From Pelagibacteraceae bacterium AG-349-L17 (GTDB taxonomy: Bacteria; Pseudomonadota; Alphaproteobacteria; Pelagibacterales; Pelagibacteraceae): a DNA stretch of 47,289 nucleotides. The notes beneath the pieces are model-generated. The model was not told the DNA's origin and ran no database searches. It saw only the letters and a program-made list of their open reading frames with translations. Positions 37,153 through 45,614 of the stretch are shown piece by piece. Every line of letters begins with the position of its first letter. Position 1 is the first letter of the stretch. The stretch spans positions 1 to 47,289 of the forward strand of contig QCDC01000011.1 in assembly GCA_003278805.1 (NCBI GenBank), written 5' to 3'. Position numbers and translations under genes: made by a program.

Positions 37153-37458
37153 TTAAAAACACCCGTTTGATACAAAACCAACGACTATGTTTTCTGAATT
37201 AATCTCAAACCTTCGTTCACAAGGAACTAAGTATTTTTTACTATTATAGACTAGCTCAAAATTACCTTTTGCGTTTTTGAAATCTTCATCTGGTTTTCCA
37301 AGCTCCATTTGAAGCTCGCTGGCAGATTTTCCAAGAAATTTACTTAATTTTTCATTTTCTTTTTCAACAATTGCATCTGTTTTTTCCTTAACAGTTTGAC
37401 ACCCTGAAAAAAAAATTATGATAATAAAAAGACTTATTACTGATTTAAATTTTGTCAT
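37153..37458 (-). CDS. Small lipoprotein of unknown function
   Basis: This 101-residue protein has a type II signal sequence ending in FFSGC, so Cys20 is the likely lipidated residue. The remaining sequence has a charged helix (VKEKTDAIVEKENEKLSKFLG), then SASELQMELGKPDEDFKNAKGNFELVYNSKKYLVPC. The ELQMELGKPD segment faintly resembles BamE/SmpA-type lipoproteins, but the match is too weak to name. Two late Cys could form a disulfide. It stands alone on the minus strand. Confidence 0.7.
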   Translation of the reverse strand: MTKFKSVISLFIIIIFFSGCQTVKEKTDAIVEKENEKLSKFLGKSASELQMELGKPDEDFKNAKGNFELVYNSKKYLVPCERRFEINSENIVVGFVSNGCF

Positions 37459-37583
37459 TACTTAAAGTCCACTTTTTTGTTAAATAAATTATTAACTTTT
37501 AAGTTGTATAAATAATTTATTTCTTATTACATTTACATTTAATTATAGTAACAATTGTGTTCTTTATTTGATGGTTCAAGCAT

Positions 37584-38174
37584 ATGAATGAAAAAGCTTT
37601 AAAAAAGATACTAAATATATTTTTAAAGGAAGTTCTGCCACTTACTGAAAAAGGTGTTGCTAAAGGTAGTAAAATATTTGGGGCAGCAATAATTAAAAAA
37701 AAAGATTTTTCTCTTGTAGTTGCAGAAACAAACAATGAAATAGAAAATCCATTGTGGCATGGAGAGATGCACACACTTAAGAAGTTTTATGAATTAGATA
37801 CAAACAAAAGACCAAATGAGAAAGACTGTATGTTTTTAAGCTCTCATGAACCCTGCAGTATGTGCTTGAGTGCAATTACTTTCTCTGGTTTCGATAATTT
37901 TTATTATCTGTTTCCATATGCAGATACAAATAATGAATTTAATATTCCTCATGATCTAAATATACTAAAAGAAGTTTTTAATATTCGTGATGGAAAATAT
38001 AATAAAGAAAATTCATATTGGAAAAGTCAAAACATAAATTTACTTATTGAAAATTTACCTCCTTTAGAAAAAGAAAAAGTTTTACATCAATTAGACGAAA
38101 TAAAAACAAAATATTTAACTTTATCAAATCAATATCAGAAAAATAAGGATGAAAATTCTATACCATTAAACTAA
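37584..38174 (+). CDS. Cytidine/deoxycytidylate deaminase-like zinc enzyme
   Basis: This 196-residue protein has the zinc deaminase signature: the H-x-E of WHGEMHTL and the P-C-x2-C of SSHEPCSMCLSA. The N-terminal part is typical of the superfamily; the last about 70 residues (from NIPHDLNILKEVF) are not recognised. It deaminates a base or nucleoside, substrate unknown. It ends 3 bases before an ABC transporter operon of the nucleoside type, so its substrate may be what the transporter imports (inference). A pyrimidine, guanine-like or pterin-like substrate is possible. Confidence 0.85.
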   Translation: MNEKALKKILNIFLKEVLPLTEKGVAKGSKIFGAAIIKKKDFSLVVAETNNEIENPLWHGEMHTLKKFYELDTNKRPNEKDCMFLSSHEPCSMCLSAITFSGFDNFYYLFPYADTNNEFNIPHDLNILKEVFNIRDGKYNKENSYWKSQNINLLIENLPPLEKEKVLHQLDEIKTKYLTLSNQYQKNKDENSIPLN

Positions 38175-38177
38175 TTA

Positions 38178-39668
38178 ATGAATACAAACCTTAAAATTTC
38201 AAATGTAACTAAAATATATCCTGGGTGTGTTGCAAACGACAATGTTTCACTCGAGTTAAATAGTGGTAAAATTTATGCTCTTCTTGGAGAAAATGGTGCT
38301 GGAAAATCTACACTTGTTAAAATTCTCTCAGGTGTAGTCATTCCTGATGAAGGTAAAATTTATTTAAATAAAAATATTCTAAAACTTAATTCACCATCAG
38401 ATGCAAAAAAAAATGATATTGGAATGGTATTTCAGCATTTTAATCTTTTTGAAACTTTGTCTGTATTTGAAAACTTAATAATAGACTCAGATGAACAAAG
38501 AGAAAATTTAAAGGAAAAAATAGATACAATCATGAAAAAATATAATTTTTCAGTTGATCTTGATGTTCCTGTTCTCAATTTATCAGCAGGTCAAAAACAA
38601 AAAGTAGAAATAATAAGATGCCTAATTAGAAGCCCAAAAGTTTTAATTATGGATGAACCCACATCGGTATTAACAGAGCAAGAAACCAGTGAATTATTCT
38701 TATCATTAAAAAAATTTTCAGAGGAAGGAATTTTAATTATTTATATAACCCATAAACTAAAGGAAGTTATGCAACTTTGTGATGAAGTTGCTGTGATGAG
38801 AAGAGGAAAATTGGTCTCTGTTAGCCAAATCAATAATGAAAATATAGAATCTCTTGCTAACAAAATGGTAGGTCAGGATTTAAAAACAATTAAGAAAAAA
38901 AAGGAAAATACTTCGTCAGAACAATTAATTAAAATAACAAATCTTAATTTTACAAGTGAAGATCCTTTTGAAACAAACTTAGTTGATATTAATTTTTCTC
39001 TAAATCGAGGGGAATGTTTAGGGATCGCTGGTATATCAGGAAATGGCCAAAGTGAATTATTTCAAGTGTTAAGTGGTGAAATTATATCAAATAAGAATTC
39101 CATAGAATTTAATAAAAATTTTATTGGGGATTTAAATCCTCAAGAAAGAAGAGAATATTTAATGGCTTTTTCTCCAGAAGATAGGCTTGAACAAGCTGCC
39201 ATTCCACAAATGGCAATTTTTGAAAATGTAGCTCTAAACAATTTTAAATCTTCAAATTTTTTTAATAATGGATTAATAAATAAAAGCAAAATTAAAGAGC
39301 ATTCAAAAAAAATAATTTCAGAATTTAATGTAAACACTGACAATATAGATTTAAAAAGCCAATTTTTATCTGGAGGAAATTTACAAAAGTTAATTATTGG
39401 AAGAGAATTAATAACATCTCCAGATTTATTAATTTGTTTTAATCCTACATGGGGTTTGGACGTTGGAGCTATAAATTATATTCATGAAACATTAATTAAA
39501 ATAAATGAACAAAATAAATCAATAATATTAATATCAACAGACACTGATGAATTGTTAAAATTAAGTGACAAAATTTCAGTAATCCATAGAGGAAAATTAT
39601 CAAAAATAATGAATGCTGAGGATGTTACCTCTGAGAAACTTGGGATACTTATGGGAGGAGGAAATTGA
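38178..39668 (+). CDS. Nucleoside-type ABC importer, ATP-binding protein (two ABC domains)
   Basis: This 496-residue ATPase has two ABC halves. The first has Walker A GENGAGKSTLV, signature LSAGQKQKVEI and Walker B LIMDEPTSVL. The second has a degenerate Walker A GISGNGQSELF (Lys replaced by Gln), LSGGNLQKLIIGREL and a Walker B of ICFNPTWGLD. This is typical of the BMP/YufO group and sugar-type importers. With two permeases and a BMP binding protein downstream it is a nucleoside or purine importer. It ends in a 4-base overlap with the first permease. Confidence 0.92.
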   Translation: MNTNLKISNVTKIYPGCVANDNVSLELNSGKIYALLGENGAGKSTLVKILSGVVIPDEGKIYLNKNILKLNSPSDAKKNDIGMVFQHFNLFETLSVFENLIIDSDEQRENLKEKIDTIMKKYNFSVDLDVPVLNLSAGQKQKVEIIRCLIRSPKVLIMDEPTSVLTEQETSELFLSLKKFSEEGILIIYITHKLKEVMQLCDEVAVMRRGKLVSVSQINNENIESLANKMVGQDLKTIKKKKENTSSEQLIKITNLNFTSEDPFETNLVDINFSLNRGECLGIAGISGNGQSELFQVLSGEIISNKNSIEFNKNFIGDLNPQERREYLMAFSPEDRLEQAAIPQMAIFENVALNNFKSSNFFNNGLINKSKIKEHSKKIISEFNVNTDNIDLKSQFLSGGNLQKLIIGRELITSPDLLICFNPTWGLDVGAINYIHETLIKINEQNKSIILISTDTDELLKLSDKISVIHRGKLSKIMNAEDVTSEKLGILMGGGN

Positions 39669-40729
39669 TTAAAATTGTAAAAAGAGATCAACCTTCAAAA
39701 GCTATATTTTTCTTTACACCTGTCCTAGCTATTTTTCTAACATTAATAGCAGGAGGTATAATATTTTATATTTTAGGTTTTAAACCATTTGAAGCCCTAA
39801 AATTTTTTTTCATAGTTCCAATTGCAGATAAATATGGTTTCAGTGAATTATTATTAAAAGCCACACCACTTTGTTTAATAGCGATTGGTTTGTCTTTTTG
39901 TTTTAAAAGTAATAATTGGAATATTGGAGCAGAAGGTCAATTAACTTTTGGTGCTATAGTTTCAGGAGGAGTTGCATTATTATTTTATGATCAAGAAGGT
40001 TTCTATATTCTGCCAATAGTAATATTAGCTGGCGCAATTGGTGGTATGATATATGCATCGATACCTGCAATATTAAAAACTTACTTCAATACTAATGAGA
40101 TATTAGTAAGTCTTATGTTGGTATATGTTTCAAAATTAATTTTAGATTATCTTGTTGTCGGTCCTTGGAGTAATCCAGAAGGATTTAATTTTCCTGAAAC
40201 TAGACAGTTCAGTGACTCTGCAAGACTTCCCTTATTATTTGAAGGACTAAGAATTCACGCTGGAATATTTTTAGCATTAGCTGCAGTAGTTATTAGTTGG
40301 TTTGTTTTTTACAAAACTTACTTAGGTTTCCAAATGAAAGTTTCAGGTTTTAGTTTAAAAACTGCAAAATATGCTGGCTACAAAGGTAAAAAAATGATTA
40401 TCCTCGTTTTTTTAATAAGTGGGGCTTGTGCAGGTCTTGCGGGGGTGGGAGAAATAACTGGACCTATCGGTCAACTTCATAGAGAAGTGTCTCCAGATTA
40501 TGGTTTTACTGCAATAATTGTAGCGTTTTTGGGTCGTTTACATCCTGTCGGGATAATTTTTGCATCTCTAGTTGTTGCGATAACCTATCTGGGTGCTGAA
40601 ACGGCACAAATCTTTATGCAAATACCCAAATACACAGGTCAAGTTTTTCAAGGGATGATTTTATTTTTTCTTCTTGCCTCTGACTACTTACTCTTTTTCA
40701 AATTTAAATTTATAGACTCAAAAAAATGA
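39665..40729 (+). CDS. Nucleoside-type ABC importer, permease 1
   Basis: This 354-residue membrane protein has about ten helices and resembles YufP/NupP-type permeases: KATPLCLIAIGLSFCFKSNNWNIGAEGQLTFGA, NTNEILVSLMLVYVS and GLAGVGEITG. The start is a TTG overlapping the ATPase stop (TTGA), preceded by a strong GGAGGAGG; no ATG occurs before the first conserved helices, so TTG is required. It overlaps permease 2 by 4 bases. The two permeases would form the membrane channel together. Confidence 0.9.
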   Translation: MIKIVKRDQPSKAIFFFTPVLAIFLTLIAGGIIFYILGFKPFEALKFFFIVPIADKYGFSELLLKATPLCLIAIGLSFCFKSNNWNIGAEGQLTFGAIVSGGVALLFYDQEGFYILPIVILAGAIGGMIYASIPAILKTYFNTNEILVSLMLVYVSKLILDYLVVGPWSNPEGFNFPETRQFSDSARLPLLFEGLRIHAGIFLALAAVVISWFVFYKTYLGFQMKVSGFSLKTAKYAGYKGKKMIILVFLISGACAGLAGVGEITGPIGQLHREVSPDYGFTAIIVAFLGRLHPVGIIFASLVVAITYLGAETAQIFMQIPKYTGQVFQGMILFFLLASDYLLFFKFKFIDSKK

Positions 40730-41658
40730 TCATTGATGTAAATTTTGTTGGATTAATAATTGCATCAATAATGGCATCTGCAGTTCCTTTAATTTTGGCT
40801 TCTTGTGGTGAACTAATTACAGAGAGATCTGGGGTACTAAACCTTGGTGTCGAAGGAATGATGATCATTGGAGCTATTTCGGGCTTTGCACTAATGACAG
40901 TTACTGGAAGTTTAATTATAGCAGTTTTTGGTGCAATGTTAGCTGGAGTTTTAATTTCAACAATTTTTGCATTTCTTACCCAAACATTAATTACAAATCA
41001 TGTGGCAACTGGTTTAGCCCTCACTATTTTTGGAATAGGAATCTCTGCAATGATTGGAAAAAACTTTGTGGGTATTCCTGGGAAAGAATTTCCTGTTTTG
41101 TTTGAAGGTTTAAAAGACACAATACCACTTTTAAGTCCAATATTATTTGGTCATTCAATAGTTTTTTATTTTGCTTTTGCCCTACCCTTCATAACTAGCT
41201 ATTTTTTAAAAAAAACAAAAATTGGATTAATTGTTAGAGCTGTAGGAGACTCGCCTGAATCTGCCTCTAATCAAGGAATAAATGTAAGGTTGGTTCGTTA
41301 CGCTTGTATACTTTATGGAGGCGCAATGTGTGGGCTTGCAGGGGCGTATTTGTCAATGATTTATACCCCGCAGTGGATTGAAAACATGACAGGTGGTAGG
41401 GGCTGGATTGCACTTGCTCTAGTGGTTTTCTCAACGTGGAACCCTATTAAAATTTTAATCGGCGCGATGATTTTTGGTGGATTGACCATTATTCAATTTC
41501 ATATGCAAGCAATCGGAGTAAGAATTCCTGTTCAATTTTTAACAGCTCTACCCTACATAGTTACAATAATAGTCTTAGTTGTAATTTCTCGTGATAGTAG
41601 AAAAATAAGACTAAGTACTCCTAGTTCCTTGGGGAAATCTTTTCATAAAGACAATTAA
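40726..41658 (+). CDS. Nucleoside-type ABC importer, permease 2
   Basis: This 310-residue membrane protein is of the YufQ/NupQ type, with about eight to ten helices. ASAVPLILASCGELITERSGVLNLGVEGMMIIGA, TNHVATGLALTIFGIGISAMIGK, GLIVRAVGDSPESASNQGINV and FSTWNPIKILIGAMIFGG are the conserved family segments. It pairs with permease 1 and precedes the binding protein by 78 bases, a gap with only an RBS-like AAAGGGGAAA and no clear regulatory motif. Confidence 0.92.
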   Translation: MIIDVNFVGLIIASIMASAVPLILASCGELITERSGVLNLGVEGMMIIGAISGFALMTVTGSLIIAVFGAMLAGVLISTIFAFLTQTLITNHVATGLALTIFGIGISAMIGKNFVGIPGKEFPVLFEGLKDTIPLLSPILFGHSIVFYFAFALPFITSYFLKKTKIGLIVRAVGDSPESASNQGINVRLVRYACILYGGAMCGLAGAYLSMIYTPQWIENMTGGRGWIALALVVFSTWNPIKILIGAMIFGGLTIIQFHMQAIGVRIPVQFLTALPYIVTIIVLVVISRDSRKIRLSTPSSLGKSFHKDN

Positions 41659-41736
41659 TTTAAAAATAATCATTTTTTTTTAGATAATATAATTTAAGTT
41701 TAAATAATTAAAAAAATTAAAAGGGGAAATAAATTT

Positions 41737-42807
41737 ATGCATAAATTTTTAATTCGTTCTTTCGTCTCTTCTTTAGTTTTGTTATTTACATTAACTGTTG
41801 CTGCGGTTGCAAAAGATGTTAAAGCAGCATTTGTTTATATTGGCCCAACTGGGGACCATGGATGGACTTATCAGCATGATGTAGGTAGAAAAGCTGTTGA
41901 AGCTGCCGGATTTAAAACAACATATGTAGAAGGTGTACCAGAAAGTGCTGATGCTGAAAGGGTTCTTAGACAATTAGCTAATTCTGGCCACGACATCATC
42001 TTTACAACTAGCTTTGGATACATGAATCCTACTAACAAAGTTGCAAAAGAGTTTCCAAATGTAAAATTTGAACATGCAACTGGATATAAAAGAGAACACC
42101 CAAATGTTGCAACTTACGCAGCTAGATTTTATGAAGGTAGAACTATTTTGGGAACAATTGCTGGAACTATGACTAAATCTAATGTGATTGGATATGTTGC
42201 ATCTTTTCCAATACCTGAAGTAATAAGAGGTATCAATTCATTTACTTTAGCAGCTCAAAAAGTTAACCCAAATATTAAAACCAAAATTGTTTGGGCTTTC
42301 ACTTGGTATGATCCAGGTAAAGAAGCAGAAGCAGCAAAAGCTTTAATTGATCAAGGTGCTGATGTAATTGCTCAACATACAGATAGTACAGCTATTGTTC
42401 AAATGGCTGAAAAAGCAGGAGTATATGCTTTTGGACAAGCCAGTGATATGGATAAGTTTGCACCAAAGGCTGTATTAACTTCAGTTGAGAATAACTGGGG
42501 ACCATATTATGTCGATAGAGTTAAAGCTGTTGCAAATGGTACATGGAATCAAAAAGATACATGGCACGGTATAGGTGATGGTATGGTAGTAATCTCTGGT
42601 TTAGATTCTCAAATGCCTAGTGACCTACAAGCAAAAGTTAAAAAACTTCAAGCAGACTTGGCATCTGGTAAAGTTCATTCTTTCACTGGACCAATTTATG
42701 ATCAAAAAGGGAATTTAATGGTAGCAGAAGGGAAGACTGCAGATGATGGTATGCTAGCAGGTATGATGACTTATGTTAAAGGTGTTGAAGGAGATATACC
42801 TAAGTAA
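41737..42807 (+). CDS. BMP family substrate-binding protein (nucleoside-type ABC importer)
   Basis: This 356-residue periplasmic protein has a signal peptide (about residues 1-25, ending VAAVA) but no lipobox, so it is soluble. The mature part starts KDVKAAFVYIGPTGDHGWTYQHDVGR and contains EGVPESADAERVLRQLA, TSFGYMN, WAFTWYDPGKEAEAAKALIDQGADVIAQHTD and WGPYYVDRVKAVANGTW, matching the BMP/PnrA/TmpC purine-nucleoside-binding family. It is encoded last, as is often the case for the most expressed component. A hairpin terminator follows. The exact ligand is not known. Confidence 0.93.
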   Translation: MHKFLIRSFVSSLVLLFTLTVAAVAKDVKAAFVYIGPTGDHGWTYQHDVGRKAVEAAGFKTTYVEGVPESADAERVLRQLANSGHDIIFTTSFGYMNPTNKVAKEFPNVKFEHATGYKREHPNVATYAARFYEGRTILGTIAGTMTKSNVIGYVASFPIPEVIRGINSFTLAAQKVNPNIKTKIVWAFTWYDPGKEAEAAKALIDQGADVIAQHTDSTAIVQMAEKAGVYAFGQASDMDKFAPKAVLTSVENNWGPYYVDRVKAVANGTWNQKDTWHGIGDGMVVISGLDSQMPSDLQAKVKKLQADLASGKVHSFTGPIYDQKGNLMVAEGKTADDGMLAGMMTYVKGVEGDIPK

Positions 42808-42830
42808 GCTCTTAAACTTATAAAAATTTA

Positions 42831-42860
42831 AAAGGCCGGTTTTTTTAACTGGCCTTTTTT
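42831..42860 (+). terminator. Terminator after the ABC importer operon
   Basis: GGCCGGTT and AACTGGCC pair (one G-U) around a T-rich loop at 42834-42854, extended by A-T pairs and followed by a T run. It overlaps the end of the convergent phosphoribosyltransferase gene by 2 bases and, with its A/T-rich flanks, may stop transcripts from both sides. Confidence 0.85.
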
Positions 42861-43383
42861 ATATTTGATGTTTTTTTTTAATTTCTTCAATTCTTAATTC
42901 TTCGTAAATTTCGAAGGGCTGCACAATCCAAGGATTACCAGCAAGTTTTTTCGCACAAAAATCTGGCTCAAATGTTGATTTCTTTTTTTTAAACAACGTA
43001 GCAGTTTTAATATCCTCTATTTTATCTTTTATCGGTTCATATTTTTTTAACCAATCTATACTTTTATTGAAAGTTATTCCTGTATCAGATAAATCATCAC
43101 ATAAAAGTATTTTACCACCCATATTAGGTGCTATAGAACTCATTTCCCTTGAAAAAACGATATCACCTTGCTCATCTTCCACTCCTTTACCACTGTAAGA
43201 CTCAACTGCAAGATATGCACATTTTAATTTAAATATTCTGCTTAATACATCTATCATCGGTGCTGCCCCACGCATGATGCCAATCAGTATTGTTGGTTTA
43301 TATCCACTTTCATCAATTTGGATTGCTAACTTTTCAACAGTCTTGTTGTACTCATCCCAGCTGACTATCATTTTTTCAGTCAT
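42859..43383 (-). CDS. Purine phosphoribosyltransferase (Gpt/HPRT-like)
   Basis: This 174-residue type I phosphoribosyltransferase converts a purine base and PRPP into a nucleotide. The PRPP-binding motif is ILLCDDLSDTGITFNKS, preceded by LIGIMRGAAPMIDVLSRIF and followed by the C-terminal NPWIVQPFEIYE. The length and WIVQPFE-like ending resemble xanthine-guanine phosphoribosyltransferase. It is the last gene of the xdhAB-guaD-puuD group and could salvage xanthine, guanine or hypoxanthine. The base preferred is not determined. Confidence 0.85.
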   Translation of the reverse strand: MTEKMIVSWDEYNKTVEKLAIQIDESGYKPTILIGIMRGAAPMIDVLSRIFKLKCAYLAVESYSGKGVEDEQGDIVFSREMSSIAPNMGGKILLCDDLSDTGITFNKSIDWLKKYEPIKDKIEDIKTATLFKKKKSTFEPDFCAKKLAGNPWIVQPFEIYEELRIEEIKKKHQI

Positions 43384-43400
43384 AATCTTTTAATATCTAT

Positions 43401-44309
43401 TTATTTAAATAATAAAACTAAAACTGCAAGAACGATAAGTGCAATTATTGAAGATATTAGAATATACAACCTATGAATGTTTCTTCCTCTTAAGTTAAAA
43501 TAATGTCGTGCTACTCCAGTAATGACTGCTAATGCACATAATATTAACCAATTATATTGATGATAAACCAAGAAACTTGAGTGTCCAGAAAGCATTATAA
43601 ACAATACTAAAAAAGTGGAATAATTATTATGAATTGATCTCTGTTTAGCTGCTAGAGATAGACTCATATCAAATTTTTCACCTCTTTCACTACTGCTGAT
43701 GATGTTCATTTGATTTGGTATAATTACTGTAAAAACATTGCCAAACATATTGGTTCCTATAATTAATCCAACACTTAAAATTGCAAATTTTGGTCCAAAT
43801 AATTTTGTTAAACTAAAGGAAACAGCTGCTAATAAAATAATTGCTATGGATATAAACAATATATTATTTTCAATCAATTTCGATTTACACAATAGATCAT
43901 ATATAAACCAAAAAATAATTAATGATAAAAGCGAAATAATAATAGCATAACTAGGTGGCATTAACAGGACACGTTTATCAACCATTAATACACCAGCGTT
44001 ATAATAATAAATTACGACTAATAGCAACATTCCTGTTACAAAAGTTAGGTAACTTTGCCATTTGAAAATTACTAATCTATTTAAATATTCCTGTGGAGGT
44101 GAGGTTTTTAACCTTGAAAGTTTATAAAAAAAACCAGAATGCATCAGATATCCCTCTCCATCTACATCATCACTAGTTATATTTTTATTTAAATTATTGT
44201 CTAAGTAATTAAATAAAAAACTGTTACCTACCCATAATATTGCAAACACTACATGGCCCCATCTTAAAATAACCTCTAACCATTTAATTGTATACGGTAA
44301 GAATTCCAT
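43401..44309 (-). CDS. puuD: Membrane urate hydroxylase PuuD, without cytochrome c domain
   Basis: This 302-residue integral membrane protein has about eight helices. PuuD features are LRWGHVVFAILWVGNSFLFNYLD at the start and NVFTVIIPNQ, then AAKQRSIHNNYSTFLVLFIMLSGH. PuuD oxidises urate to 5-hydroxyisourate. Many alphaproteobacterial homologues carry a C-terminal cytochrome c domain (about 400 residues in all); here the protein stops after the membrane part and no CxxCH is present. It overlaps guaD by one base, which with xdhAB supports the purine-oxidation role. Electron acceptor unknown. Confidence 0.88.
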   Translation of the reverse strand: MEFLPYTIKWLEVILRWGHVVFAILWVGNSFLFNYLDNNLNKNITSDDVDGEGYLMHSGFFYKLSRLKTSPPQEYLNRLVIFKWQSYLTFVTGMLLLVVIYYYNAGVLMVDKRVLLMPPSYAIIISLLSLIIFWFIYDLLCKSKLIENNILFISIAIILLAAVSFSLTKLFGPKFAILSVGLIIGTNMFGNVFTVIIPNQMNIISSSERGEKFDMSLSLAAKQRSIHNNYSTFLVLFIMLSGHSSFLVYHQYNWLILCALAVITGVARHYFNLRGRNIHRLYILISSIIALIVLAVLVLLFK

Positions 44310-44779
44310 CAGTATTTTATTTTATCTACTTTTTTATCCCAGATTTCAAACGCTTTTAAAGCTTCTTCTCTAAGCATTTGCACCATTTTAATTTTTCTAT
44401 CATCAATTTTTTTCGGGATTTCTGTATAAATAAAAGAGTCGTCAAAATCTATATTTTTTGCATCATCTCTTGTATTTGCATAATATATTTTATCTAATCT
44501 TGACCAATAAATTGCTGAAAGACACATAGGGCAAGGTTCACAAGATGTATAAATCTCACATCCAGAAAGATCAAAAGTATTTAAATTTTTACAGGCTTCT
44601 CGAATTGCTACTATTTCTCCGTGAGCAGTTGGATCATTTGTGGAAGTAACTTTGTTAGAGCCCTCTGCAATAATCTTATGATCCTTAACTATAACACTTC
44701 CGAAGGGACCACCTGTAGTGTTCGCACTTTTTATTGAAAGTTCAATGGCTTTTGCCATAAATTTTTTTTTATCTTCCAT
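44309..44779 (-). CDS. guaD: Guanine deaminase (cytidine deaminase fold)
   Basis: This 156-residue zinc deaminase has TGGPFGSVIVKD, TAHGEIVAIREACK (His and catalytic Glu) and the zinc ligands of YTSCEPCPMCLSAI, plus RDDAKNIDFDDSFIYTEI. The length and motifs match Bacillus-type GuaD, which converts guanine to xanthine, rather than tRNA adenosine deaminase. Directly after xdhB (11-base overlap) and before puuD, it would supply xanthine to the dehydrogenase. Confidence 0.93.
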   Translation of the reverse strand: MEDKKKFMAKAIELSIKSANTTGGPFGSVIVKDHKIIAEGSNKVTSTNDPTAHGEIVAIREACKNLNTFDLSGCEIYTSCEPCPMCLSAIYWSRLDKIYYANTRDDAKNIDFDDSFIYTEIPKKIDDRKIKMVQMLREEALKAFEIWDKKVDKIKY

Positions 44780-45614
44780 TTTTAATTTTGTTAATACTCA
44801 TTAAAATTCTTTCAGGTGTTGCTGGCGCATTAAGTTCTGGTGCAAGCTGATAATTTCCAACTGAAGCAACTGCATCTTTAATTGCATAAAAAACGCTCAT
44901 AGCCAACATTAGAGGAGGTTCGCCTGTTGTCTTTGCTTTATTAACTACTTTTTCTTTATTTATTCCATCTTTAAAAATTTCTACATTAAATTTTTTTGGA
45001 ATATCACTTACAGCAGGAATTTTATACGTTGATGGAGAGAAAGTTGTGATCTGACCATTTGATTTCCAATTTAGTTCTTCAATAGTTAACCAACCTTGTC
45101 CTTGAACAAAACCCCCTTCGATCTGACCTAATTCAAGTGCAGGATTTATTGGTTTCCCTGCATCATGCAAAATATCAACTCTTTCTAGGATATTTTCACC
45201 TGTCAGTGTATCTATAGTTACTTCTGAAACAGCTGCACCATAACAAAAATAATAAAATGGTCTTCCTCTAAATTTTTTTTTATCAAAGTTTATTTTTGGC
45301 GTTGAATAAAAACCTGAAGATGAAAGAGAAATTCTATTTAAATATGCTTCTTGAATAATGCTTTTAAATTCAAATTGTCTGTTTCCAAATATTATATATT
45401 GATCCTTATATATTGCTTCTTGGTTGTAGATCTTATATTTTTTTTTAATAAATTTTTCTAAATTTAATTTAATTTTTGCTACTGCATTTAATGCTGCAGC
45501 ACCATTAAGATCTGTGGTTGAAGATGCAGCGCTAGCTGAAGTATTTGGAACCTTAGCTGTATTTGTTGATGAAATATGTACTAAATTATATGGTAATCCC
45601 AGGGAATTGGCCAC
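44769..45614 (-). CDS. xdhB: Xanthine dehydrogenase XdhB, C-terminal part (after frameshift)
   Basis: This open frame of 281 residues holds the second part of the molybdopterin subunit: VHISSTNTAKVPNTSAS, LHDAGKPINPALELGQIEGGFVQGQG and TTGEPPLMLAMSVFYAI. The Glu of GEPPLML is the catalytic Glu of xanthine oxidases. Its apparent start (MANSLGLPYN) is only an internal Met; homology continues upstream in the other frame. With the N-terminal part it sums to about 774 residues, normal for XdhB. The break is at an A6 run (45626-45631, read as T6 on the plus strand). It could be a sequencing error, a mutation or slippage. Confidence 0.9.
   Translation of the reverse strand: MANSLGLPYNLVHISSTNTAKVPNTSASAASSTTDLNGAAALNAVAKIKLNLEKFIKKKYKIYNQEAIYKDQYIIFGNRQFEFKSIIQEAYLNRISLSSSGFYSTPKINFDKKKFRGRPFYYFCYGAAVSEVTIDTLTGENILERVDILHDAGKPINPALELGQIEGGFVQGQGWLTIEELNWKSNGQITTFSPSTYKIPAVSDIPKKFNVEIFKDGINKEKVVNKAKTTGEPPLMLAMSVFYAIKDAVASVGNYQLAPELNAPATPERILMSINKIKNGR

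Noticed and set aside
37517..37774. 85-codon minus-strand frame opposite the deaminase
   Set aside because: It covers the conserved zinc-site region of the deaminase on the other strand and has no motif of its own.
41659..41736. Purine riboswitch before the BMP binding protein
   Set aside because: The 78-base gap is almost pure A/T and shows neither the conserved purine-riboswitch junction nor a three-way fold.
43738..43950. 70-codon plus-strand frame inside puuD
   Set aside because: It is antisense to membrane helices of PuuD and resembles nothing known.
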